Positions 1-9,292 of a DNA stretch of 64,000 bases are shown in pieces. This stretch comes from Hawksworthiomyces lignivorus (lineage: Eukaryota; Ascomycota; Sordariomycetes; Ophiostomatales; Ophiostomataceae). Position numbers and translations under genes: made by a program. Each line of letters starts with the position of its first letter. The stretch's first letter is position 1. The notes beneath the pieces are model-generated. The model saw only the letters and a program-made list of their open reading frames with translations. It ran no database searches and was not told the DNA's origin. The stretch is from contig NTMA01000006.1 of assembly GCA_002917075.1 (NCBI GenBank), positions 124,001 to 188,000 of the forward strand. The letters are read 5' to 3'.

Positions 1-841
1 CTGCCAACTGGAAAGGCTCTGTACATAGTGCTAAGATACATACGGAGTAGCCTGCACACTAAACCGCCTAATAACTGCAAGGGACTGGACAATGGCCTGG
101 CCCTGTAAGCCTACCTCTGCGGCGCGTATGATGCTTGGCAGAAAAAAAGAAAAGAAAAAGGTATCAAAGTAACTATAGAGTATGTATGGAGTACGGAGTA
201 GTAATAAAACCACCCGCTAAGGCCAGACAGATGTCGTGCGTTTTAGGCGGTGGAATGCTACTCTGCTAGTGCTAACAAGTACAAGTAATACTGTGTCTCG
301 TACGAGTCTGTGTTCGATTACGGAGCATCGTTCATCAGTGGTGGCGGTGGGTCTTGGCTAATCAGTATATTTGTATAGGTACAGTAGTCTGTGTTATATT
401 ATCGGTCCGTTGAGCTGACGCGCCAGCTGGCAAGGTGAAAAAATTAATGAGGTGTGACGCATTGCCGCTTTGGTCGCTTCTACAAAAAGACGTTCAGGGG
501 AAAGCCTTTTCTGGGAAGATCGAACGGAGAGACGGTTGGGTTTTCTTCATCCAGGGTCCAATTGCTATGGTCTCTGTCTGGCCTTCTGAATTATGTGAGT
601 TTTGCGTGAAATGTGCGTGCAAGGCAGCCTCGTGGAACTATATATACGTTCTCGGTGAATCTCTTGAAGATTCGAGTCACTGCATTTATTTGTTACACTG
701 GGCAAGGCGGTGGTGGCCACGGTGAGGAGCAGAAAGAAAAAAAAGAGAGAAAAAAAAAAAGAAATTCATTTTTTTATAAAAAGAATTCTCATAAAGGCAC
801 ACTCAAAGCAGCTGTTTGTTCCCCTTGCTGACCCAGCCAGA
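1..841. other. Intergenic, left edge to qng1
   Basis: No credible coding region. It holds two copies of the 9-mer TACGGAGTA (41-49 and 192-200), which recurs in other gene-free parts of the window. From about 725 the + strand is very A/G-rich and runs into a TATA box just upstream of the first gene. Confidence 0.6.
775..782 (+). promoter_or_regulatory. TATA box of qng1
   Basis: TATAAAAA lies 60 nt upstream of the qng1 ATG and follows a long T run. It matches the consensus. The short distance implies a very short 5' leader, so the functional assignment is inference. Confidence 0.4.
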
Positions 842-2181
842 ATGTCTGACGACGAGGCCGACCCGGAGCTTCTGGAGCTCCTGCGCCAGCACCTGCTCGG
901 CAAGGTGGCCGTGGCGGATCCGGACGCCGATACCGGCGTGCTGGACGGCGCCGAGTACGTCTACGACAACGCCATCGACGTGGCCCTGGACATGCGCTCG
1001 TGCAAGATGGCCGCCAGGGCCATCCACAGCCAGATGGAGCAGAAGCACTACTCGACGGCCACCTGGGCCGAGCACGAGCTGCACCCCAAGACGCGGGACG
1101 AGAGCACCGTCGCCTTCATCTTCACCATGGACCTGCTGAACTTTTCTTTCTGGTCCGACCTGCCGGAGAGCGACCGCTTCGGCATCGAGTACCGCGGCAA
1201 GAAGTGGACGGGCTACTGGAGCCTGGTGGCCGCGCTGCAGCGCGCGCTGGACGAAGGTAGGCGTCCCTCTCTCTCCCTCCCCCCTTTATCCCCACAAAAT
1301 CCCCCCCCTGACAGCAGATCGCGAGCCGGTCTCGCCATAATGGAAAAAAACAAAATAAAAATAAAAGACTGTTAGCTGACGCCACATCTCCTCTGCCAGA
1401 CATCCCCATTACGTCCTCTGACTTTTGGCAGAGCGAGGACGAGTGCAACATGGAGCTGATGCGCCGGGTGTTCCGGTCGGCGTCGGACGAGGAGATGCCG
1501 CTGCTGGCCGAGCGCCTGGAGTGCCTGCGCGAGGCCGGCCGCGTGCTGTACGACAAGTACGAGTGCAGCGTGGCCAACGTCGTCGAGGCGGCCGATGGCT
1601 CGGCCGCCAAGCTAGTCAACATCCTGGCGCGCGACTTCCCGTGCTTCCGCGACGAGTTCCCCTGGCCCGGGGCCGGCAGCAGCTACTCGCAGCGCAAGCG
1701 GCCCGTGCGCTTCCTCAAGCGGGCGCAGATCCTCGTCGCCGAGCTGTGGGCCTGCTTCCAGGGCGAGGGCTACGGCGCCTTCCGCGACATCGACAAGCTG
1801 ACCATGTTCGCCGACTACCGCGTGCCCCAGATCCTGCACTCCATGGGCTGCCTATACTACAGCCCGCCGCTGCTGACGGCCATCCAGGCCAAGAAGCCCA
1901 TTCCCAGCGGCAGCAGCTGGGAGATGCAGCTGCGAGGTGAGCCTGCCCCTGCGCGCGGAAAGAAACAAGAAGGATCGGCTGCTAACCCCCTCTCGTGTCT
2001 CCTTGCAGCTTGCAGTATCTGGTGCGTCGAGTTGATTCGGCGAGAAATCAAGAGAAACCATCCTGAGGCGGCGATCAACGCCGTCTTGATCGATTTCTTC
2101 CTCTATGACACGATGAAGGACCTGGAGGCAGCGGGCAAAGACGAGATCCCCCACCACCGGACGCGGAGCATCTGGTATTAA
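842..2181 (+). CDS. qng1: Queuosine 5'-phosphate N-glycosylase/hydrolase (DUF2419 family)
   Basis: Three exons: 842-1256, 1400-1936 and 2009-2181, joined by introns of 143 and 72 nt with GT/AG ends and phase 1 at both junctions. The product has 374 aa. It matches the Qng1/C9orf64 family (queuosine salvage protein), which releases queuine base from queuosine 5'-phosphate so that eukaryotes can recycle the base for tRNA wobble position 34. Fungi cannot make queuine and depend on salvage. The family signature FADYRVPQ is at residues 275-282, followed by MGCLYYSPPL; the N-terminal part holds WAEHELHPK and the FIFTMDLLNFSFW core. The second intron is a multiple of three with no stop, so a naive prediction could read through it; the splice restores the family sequence ACSIWCVEL. 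It is convergent with the polymerase delta subunit gene 228 bp downstream. Confidence 0.9.
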
Positions 2182-2409
2182 AGGAGAGAGTTGCCTGTCG
2201 CTTTTCTTTGGCGTTCTTTTCTTTGTTTTCATGGTTGATTCCACAATAGACTTTCTGGCAGCGGATATAAATGTTTCCCTTCTTCGCAAGAATCCCCCCG
2301 TTAAAAAATAGACTCGTAATATATCATACAGTTGTGCTGCTAGCAAATACACATAACGCCTGATAGACTCCCATTTTCACCCTGCCTGCGTCCTTGGTTC
2401 CGCTCGTAG

Positions 2410-3172
2410 CTATGCCGACACAGCTGGAGTGTTGAGGATGTCGTCGAACGACGATCTTTGCACGCCCTTCACGCCCTTTGCTTCCTCTTGCAGCATCACC
2501 GCCAGAACCTCGATGGGCGGCGCCAGGCCGAGGCGCTGGGCCCGCATCCACCGCTTCTTTCGCGTGATACCGACACAAGGCTGCCAGTTGGTTAGCGTCA
2601 AAAATCAGCACATATAGATGGAGTAGCATAGCAAAGAGGAGTGTCAAAAAAAAGAAGAGCAAAGGTTGAAAACATACCCCATACTGAGAGCTGACGTCAA
2701 AGTGCCGCAGAATTTTCTGGCCGAGGTCGAGATCCTCCTGGTGCACGCGGGGAGCGATGCGCTCGGCCTCGATGGCACGCCAGTAGCGGCGGATCTGGGT
2801 CTCGGAGACGGCCTCGGCGGCGATCTCGGCTTCAGGGCGGCTGGTGGAGAGAGGGGCCGCCTGTGCGGGTGTCTCCGGTTCTGCCTCTGGCTCCGACTCT
2901 GGCTCCGACTCTTTTTCTTTCGGCGCCTCTGAATGTGCCTCAGCTTTCGCCTTCTCCTCCTCTAACTTCTCGTCTACTTCTTTCTTCTCTACCTCCTCGG
3001 GCTTCTCTGTCGTCTCCACTGCCTTCTTCTCAACCTCCTTCTCCACCTCGTCCTTCTTTTTTGTCAGAGCCGCTTCCTTGGCCGACTTCGTCACCGACGC
3101 CTTCGTCACCCGGTGGTTGAAGCTGAGCGTGGACTGGCGGCCGCCGCCCGCAGATTTTCTCGTGGGAGGCAT
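2410..3172 (-). CDS. DNA polymerase delta subunit 4 (Cdm1/p12 family)
   Basis: Two exons on the minus strand: 3172-2678 and 2580-2410, with a 97-nt phase-0 intron (GTATGT donor, GCTAAC branch-like site). The product has 221 aa. The C-terminal block LRHFDVSSQYGPCVGITRKK followed by RWMRA..LGL.PPIEVL is the hallmark of the fourth, small subunit of replicative polymerase delta; the splice is confirmed because it rebuilds the conserved YGPC. The N-terminus carries a PIP-like peptide QSTLSF (residues 13-18) that may bind PCNA. Between them is a roughly 100-residue Lys/Glu/Ser-rich charged linker, typical of the fungal members and probably disordered. It is divergently transcribed from guanylate kinase. 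Confidence 0.88.
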
Positions 3173-4124
3173 TGCGTTCCTCCTCTCTAAGAACAGATTG
3201 ATGTAATTGGGGTCTTGAATGTCTCAGGAAATCTGAGAGGCTGTGGATTGAAATTGCAGTTCGAACAGGATACGATATGCGGCGAGAAAAATAGCTTTTC
3301 AATGTCCGTATCAATGCGATGTCCGATGGTTCGCAATCTCACGACGTGAAAGCGAGTGGGAAGTGGAAGAGAGCCGAGCAATTACGGCGGCAGAGGCACT
3401 CCCGCCTGTAAGGAGCGGCTGGCGGGGCAACGCCAAATTTACAGGAAAACACGTGACTTAATTTACGAGACCCCCATGGCAAAATTTCGAGGGGGGGAAG
3501 GTGGTAGTGCTGTATTTTACCGCTAGGCAGCATTCCAGCATATTGATTCACTGGTGACTGGACAGAAATGGTACTTAGACTAGATAAGAAATATATTGGA
3601 AAGTGAAAAACAATGACTCAACGAGAGAAGGCGAACGCGAAATTGCATGAACGTAGAGTGGCTTAGATCAAATTGAAAGAGCATCGCAAGAAGTCTGATG
3701 AAGAATTGCTCATCTAGCATTTCGTCGTACTTGATAGTGTACCCCATAGCTCTATAGCTAGAGTTGACATAGCTCGGCCGCTCGCTATAAATTGGTGGGT
3801 CCCTTTTGACTTATACGCAAAGAGTGTGTGCTTCCCCTTCACCGCTCCCACCAAGTCCACATCCCCCTCGTTCTTTTCCCCCCATATTACTGCGCTTTTC
3901 ACTCGTTTTCTGCCACTTCGTACCCGTCGGTTCTTGTTCTGGTATTCCCTATAGCTCCGCCCTTATTTGCCAATTCAACTTCCTTTTTCTGCTGTTGTAT
4001 GGCTGCAGTCTCTCGTTGCATTTCCTCCAATTCACTTCGGTTTCTCTGTCTCGCCTCTCGCCCGGCGCGACCTGCTATTCTCAAGCCCTTCCTCTCGCCT
4101 CCCCCCGCAGCCAGCTTCAGCACC
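3173..4124. promoter_or_regulatory. Divergent promoter region, pol delta subunit 4 / guanylate kinase
   Basis: A 952-bp spacer with no coding potential. It contains CACGTG followed by A at 3450-3456, a TATAAA at 3786-3791, and a pyrimidine-rich + strand from about 3830 to 4120 that is typical of a fungal 5' leader for the guanylate kinase gene. Which gene each element serves is inference. Confidence 0.5.
3786..3791 (+). promoter_or_regulatory. TATA box, probably of guanylate kinase gene
   Basis: TATAAA located about 335 nt upstream of the guk1 ATG and immediately before the CT-rich leader stretch. The position is compatible with transcription start near 3820-3850. Confidence 0.35.
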
Positions 4125-4945
4125 ATGGCGCCTCCGTCCGACCGCCGTCCTATTGTCATTTCCGGCCCTTCGGGAGGTACTGATCCTGTTCTTTCCTTTT
4201 CTATTATATGACCCATGGCCGGTTACTTCTTCCTTCACTGGGCTAATCTATACCTCACCAGTCGGCAAGGGCACCCTTTACAACCTCCTCTTCCAGCGCC
4301 ATCCCGACACCTTCTGCCTGTGTAAGTGTTGACAATTGCACATTGTATTTCTTTTATTTTTTTTTGGACAAGAGAGCTAGCGAGAAGCGCACGGCGCTGA
4401 CCTAGCCGATTGCCCCCCCCCCGACAGCCGTGTCGCACACGACGCGCAAGCCGCGGCCCGGCGAGACCCACGGCGAGCACTACCACTTTGTGACCATGGG
4501 CGAGTTCGAGGGGCTCATCGCGCAGGACGCCTTTGTGGAGCACGCCAAGTTCGGCGACAACCGCTACGGCACCAGCAAGCAGACGGTGGCGGACCAGACG
4601 GCCAAGGGCCGCGTGGTCGTGCTGGACATTGAGATGAACGGCGTCAAGCAGATCCAGGCCCAGCGGCAGCAGGCCGCCGCCCGCGGCGAGAAGGCCTGGG
4701 ACGCCCGGTACATCTTCGTCGCGCCGCCGTCCATGGAGGTGCTGGAGCAGCGCCTGCGCGGCCGCGGCACCGAGACCGAGGCCAGCGTGCAGAAGCGGCT
4801 CACCCAGGCGCAGGTGGAGCTCGAGTACGCCAAGACCCCCGGCGTCCACGACAAGATCATTGTGAACAACGATCTAGAGGATGCATACAAGGAGCTCGAG
4901 GCATACATCTACGGAACTGACGCAGCTGGCGCAACATCTACGTAA
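4125..4945 (+). CDS. guk1: Guanylate kinase (ATP:GMP phosphotransferase)
   Basis: Three exons: 4125-4176, 4262-4321 and 4428-4945, with introns of 85 and 106 nt; both junctions are phase 1. The product has 209 aa, slightly above the usual 187-200. It phosphorylates GMP to GDP in the cytosol and is essential for GTP and dGTP supply. The first splice falls inside the P-loop and rebuilds GPSGVGKGT (residues 14-22); the second rebuilds SVSHTTRKPRPGE, the GMP-binding segment. Further family blocks follow: EHYHFV, EGLIAQDAFVEHAKFGDNRYGTS and VVLDIEMNGVKQI, then the lid region and the C-terminal IVNNDLEDAY. This start is the first ATG in frame after a CT-rich leader and gives the normal N-terminus. 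It is convergent with the septin gene. Confidence 0.93.
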
Positions 4946-5868
4946 TAGGTGTAAGAGAAGGCGTGTTGCTACATCTAGAGAGTCTGTGAGGGAAGGAAGG
5001 GGACAGAAAGGGAACTGGCGAAGGAAGAAAACACCAAGCGGTTTGAATATGGTCCGTATACTGGTAACACTAGAGATACGTTAGAACAGCATGAATTTTA
5101 GATCTGGCCGTCTGCAACAGCGACGCTAGGCAACCATAGAGAAAAGCAATTCTGAAGTATTTTGTTATCCAATGTCGCGGAGTGCAGAAAAAGCGATGTA
5201 CAGCTAGCACACGTTCCTCGGTCTGACATCACCCATGATACAAGGCACTTAAATCAGCAACAATAGGCACACAGCAGCAGCAAGATAATAGCAGCAAAAA
5301 AACAAAGTAAATAAATAAGCTCCAGTAGTTGGGGGTACTAAATAGGAATATTTTGGCTGTGGCCAGCCTTTGAAAAAAGGGGGGGACAAAACAGAAGAAG
5401 TCGGCTCTGCAAGACAAACACGAAAGGCTGATAACAAAATAGAAAAAAATAATAAAAAGACAATTAAGAAGATACAGTGGGGTGAAAAGCACAAAAAAAG
5501 AAAGCCGAGGACAACAGGGTATGACCAGCGCCGTCACCGCCTCTCAAAAACCGTGATTTGAAGTTTCTTCCCCCAAAGCAACAGCGGTGTCTTGACTTTT
5601 TCCTTCCAATCCCAACCGTTTTTCACATCCTTTCTCTTTCGTATTTTTTTTTTGGTGAGTATTACTGGCTTGGCCATCCCACCCCGGCCAACGTCAATTC
5701 GGAACCTCATTCATGTCAAAGTAGGAACACGAGTAGTCAGTCGACCGTAATGGAGTGGCCAAGGTTCAAGGGTATGATGATGAGCGCAGAAAAGCTGGTG
5801 CAGACAAAAAAAAAATGATCATAAAATTTAGCTAAACCAAGAGAGAAGATTGCTTCTCATCCCCCCTC
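4946..5868. other. Intergenic between convergent guk1 and cdc10
   Basis: 923 bp between two gene 3' ends. It contains A/T runs (for example a T run near 5645-5655) but no credible ORF, RNA gene or repeat that I can see. It presumably holds both 3' UTRs and terminators. Confidence 0.5.
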
Positions 5869-7093
5869 TTAGTAGCCGTTCATGGTCATCCGCTGTGAGC
5901 CCCGGCTCATCTCGCGGTCAGCCGAGGGGCTGATAGGCCGGCTGCCGTGGCCTTGAGCGCTGCTCTCCTTCAGAGCCAGCAGCTGCTTGGCACGGAAAGT
6001 CTCGTAGTGGATCTGGGACGTGGTCTCGATCAGGTCCTGGAGGTGGGTACGCAGGAGGAAGTTGCGTAGGTGGACAAATTCGCAGTGGTTCTCGTCCTCG
6101 ACGTTCACGACGCCCCACCGGTTCTGGCGGGCAGGCACCTGCTTGCCGTTGATGATGATAGACTTCTCGGAGCCGACAACGGCGAAGGGGATGAGGTTCT
6201 GGGGACTTAGTTAGCACGACGCAAAGCACGAGAGCATGGGATTGAGATGAATACTAAAGCAAGACGCACCTTGATCTGGGTGTTGACAGCACGCTCCTCC
6301 TCGTCAAACTCGTCGTTGTCGTACGGGTACATCTTGAGGTTGTGGAAGACAAACTCCTCCCTGATGCGGGCCTTGAACTCCTCGCGCTCCTCCAGGGTCA
6401 GGGAGTCAGACTTGGCAATGACGGGCACGACGTTGACGACGTCGGACAGCTTCTTCAGCACGACAATGTCGATGGGCTTCAGGGAGTGGCCAGACGCCTG
6501 GATGAAGAAGAGGCAGCAGTGGATGCGGGTGTCCTGGATGTAGCGCTCGCGCTGGGCGGTGAGCTCCTTACGCAGGTAGGCGGAGTGCTGGTCCTTGATG
6601 TACTTGACGATGGGGTCCCAGCAGCGGTCGTTGTTGATCAGATCGCCGTAGCCCGGGGTGTCGACGATGTTGAGGCGGAGCCGTACACCGTTCTCCTCAA
6701 TGATGTGTGAAACGGCGTGGATCTCGGTGGTCGAGCGGATGGTCTCCTCAGGCATCAGACGGCCCTTGGACTCCATCAGGTGCGAGGCAAAGATGGTGTT
6801 GATGAGGGTGGACTTGCCGAGACCAGTTTGACCTTGGAAACGTTAGAAAAGGGAGCCTTGCTGCAGAAAGGGGAGGGAGGAGAGGGGAGGCTCATGATGT
6901 TGTTCACCAAGCTCCCGCCGTCTCCCGCTGTCTCGCGTCTTCCCACACAAGCAGAAGAGGTCAAAAACTTACCAACGCAGATGACGTTGAACTGGAAACC
7001 ACGCTTCAGGAGCTTGCGCTCGATCTGAGACGTGATGCTATCAAAACCAACATGGCTCTGAGGGTAGATCGTGGCCGGGGGCATCGCCGCCAT
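5869..7093 (-). CDS. cdc10: Septin, Cdc10/AspD class
   Basis: Three exons on the minus strand: 7093-6973, 6832-6270 and 6198-5869, with introns of 140 and 71 nt. The product has 337 aa. Septins are GTP-binding proteins that form hetero-oligomeric rods and filaments at septa and hyphal tips. The first splice falls in the P-loop and rebuilds GQTGLGKS (41-48). DTPG is at 98-101 and AKSD at 180-183. The N-terminal polybasic stretch (ERKLLKRGFQF) and the septin unique element with HLRNFLLRTHLQDLIETTSQ near the C-terminus are present. The protein ends soon after this element without a C-terminal coiled coil, which, with the VGFDSITSQIE N-terminus, identifies the Cdc10 subgroup (yeast Cdc10 is 322 aa). 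It is divergent from the mitochondrial ribosomal gene. Confidence 0.94.
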
Positions 7094-7943
7094 TGTGCTT
7101 GTGAGGATTAAAAGGGGGGGCTTTAGTAGCGGATCGAAGCTGGTAAAGACGGATAGGCAAGTTTCTTGACTAAGAAGAAGACAAGAAGACAAGAGGAGAA
7201 GAGGAAAAGTGAGCAGGCGGGAAGATGTAGAGCGAGGTGAGATGGGTGTGAGATGAAGCTCGTCGCGATGAGACAGGAAACAAAAAAATAAAGTTTCACT
7301 TTTTGGGGAGGAATTGGGAAATTTGGCGAAACAAATTATGGTGGTCTGGTAGCACTTTGCCGTTATATTAGGGGGGTGGGAAGGAGATTTGGGACTGTCC
7401 ACTTTCCTTCTTTCCTTTCCCTTTCCATGCTTCTCTCCTCCTGTCTGTCCCTCTGCTTCCCCTATTCGAGAGGAGCCACCTAAACGGTCTCCCGCCTTTC
7501 CTTTGCCTCTCGTGAATGATTGGAACAGGGGTAGAAAAGGGGAAAAGAAAATAGGCTGGCGATCTCTAATTGGCCAAAAGAGCGTCCGTGTGTTCTGGTC
7601 TGACTCCATTGGCCAGCCGGCAGTCCTAGCAGACCCACCGGGGTAGAGAGCATGGGGAGCATTTTGCGCTAACCAAAATAGAGTGATAGACTGCTGCTTC
7701 ACTACAAGAATTAAAAGAATTAAATATTTAATTCGAGAAAAAAAAAAAAAGGTGAAAAAAATCCAGAGGCGTAAAAGCGTGCACGAACAAAGCTTGGATC
7801 GTCAGCCGACATCCATTACTACCAAAACCCCAGCGCGCACACGACCGGAACGAGAGCCAATACGGCAATTGAACAACGTCGACTACCTGGTCGTCTCATA
7901 TATTCAATTTGTCGACAACATTTTATCCGTCGACTCGCCAGCA
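7094..7943. promoter_or_regulatory. Divergent promoter region, cdc10 / mrpl32
   Basis: An 850-bp spacer. The first 200 bp are purine-rich on +, that is, CT-rich in the sense of cdc10, as expected for its leader. An A run lies at about 7738-7752. The frame upstream of the mrpl32 ATG is open back to 7683 but begins with GTG, not ATG, so I treat it as leader. Confidence 0.45.
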
Positions 7944-8477
7944 ATGGCTGCTGTTGCCAGCTTCCGGGCGGCCGCCTCGGCGTCCCTTCTTCCCCGCCTC
8001 TCCGCGCCTTCGACCTCAATCACATCCACACTCTCTAGCAGTGCATTAATACCGTCACGGACGCTCCGGTTTGCTGCGCTGTTTGCCCGCCAGCTTGCCT
8101 CTGCACCGCTCCTGCCTCTCCTGCCTGCCATCTCCCTCTCGCTGCCGTCGCTCCCGTCGCTGCTCGAGGGCATCTGGGAGTCCATCCTGCGCGCAGTGCC
8201 CAAGAAGAAGACATCCCACATGAAGAAGCGCCACCGGCAGATGGCTGGAAAAGCACTCAAGGACGTCAACTCCCTGTGCAAGTGCCCTGCTTGCGGGCGG
8301 ACGAAGCGGATGCACCACCTGTGCCCCTACTGCATGAAGTGTAGGTGTCGCCTTGTTTTGATGCATTTTCTTCGGCTCAGCAACATATTTGCTCTTTTCT
8401 GATTCGAAGCTTTGCCCGGGAACTATCTTCTTTGCTAACATATTCCAGCAATACGAGAAATGATGTCGAAGCGGTGA
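7944..8477 (+). CDS. mrpl32: Mitochondrial large-subunit ribosomal protein bL32m
   Basis: Two exons: 7944-8340 and 8449-8477, with a 108-nt phase-1 intron. The product has 141 aa. It is a structural protein of the mitochondrial ribosome. Residues 1 to about 83 form an Ala/Ser/Arg-rich leader with no acidic residues until late, as in a mitochondrial presequence. The mature part starts near AVPKKKTSHMKKRHRQM (residue 84 on), the normal start of mature bL32m. A zinc-ribbon quartet C114, C117, C127, C130 (CPAC...CPYC) is complete. The second exon codes only the last nine residues (SIREMMSKR) and would be missed without splicing. The ATG at 7944 is the first in frame. Confidence 0.92.
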
Positions 8478-9292
8478 TGTCAAAAATTGAGTAGGGTTGC
8501 GGCCTCCAAGAGGTGCCGACTGACAGTGCCGTCGTTCTGCGGCAGAAGCAAATAAAACGAATAAAATGACGACCTGGCCTTACAAAGGACTCTGAAGGAC
8601 TTTGTACGAAGCATACATACCACACGACTTGTACTATATAGCTGGCAGACAGGATATAAACGCATCACGAAGGAGAGAAAGGCGTGGTCAGGTGGAAGCT
8701 CTACTTTGCATATCTCCCTTGTAAATATAGAAGCAAATAAACTTGCATAAAAATAGCTTTTCAAGCAGAAAAATGAGATTGATTCCCTATTCCAGTTGAC
8801 TTGGGACGTCATGGAGCTTCTGCCAGCAAGTCATTCACTGATCTCTGCTTTGATGTCCATTGTCCATGAGAGTAGAAGGTCACCTGGATTAGAGCTTCAA
8901 CTAACAGGAGGTAACTCCTACGGCTTCATAAAAAACAACATGAAAAGAATATTTAAAAAAAAAAAAAAAAAAAAAAAATAGAGTTAAGCGGTTCTTGAGA
9001 GGCCTATGGATTTCAAAACGTGATGGATAGACATCACTAGGAAAGGTGAAGAAGCCATTACAAATATCAGAGATATCCCAACCAATTTGGTCTGCTCTGT
9101 GGTTTATTTTATTCAATTATGATGACAAATTTACCCTATTTTGGCAACCACAACCCATTTTGATTTAACTCCTTCCATGTAGTCTATGATTTCTAGGACC
9201 AGTGGCCAGCGCTCCGAATCCATAACCACCTTTTTTTTAAAAAAAGAAAAAAAATAGCACACAACCCTCCACAAATAAGAAAGAGCCTACTC
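8478..9292. other. Intergenic between convergent mrpl32 and MFS genes
   Basis: 815 bp with no credible gene. It holds a run of 24 A on the + strand at 8955-8978 and a second T/A-rich patch near 9231-9255, just downstream of the MFS stop. Confidence 0.5.

Noticed and set aside
7683..7943. 87-codon upstream extension of mrpl32
   Set aside because: Starts with GTG; the ATG at 7944 gives a normal mitochondrial presequence.
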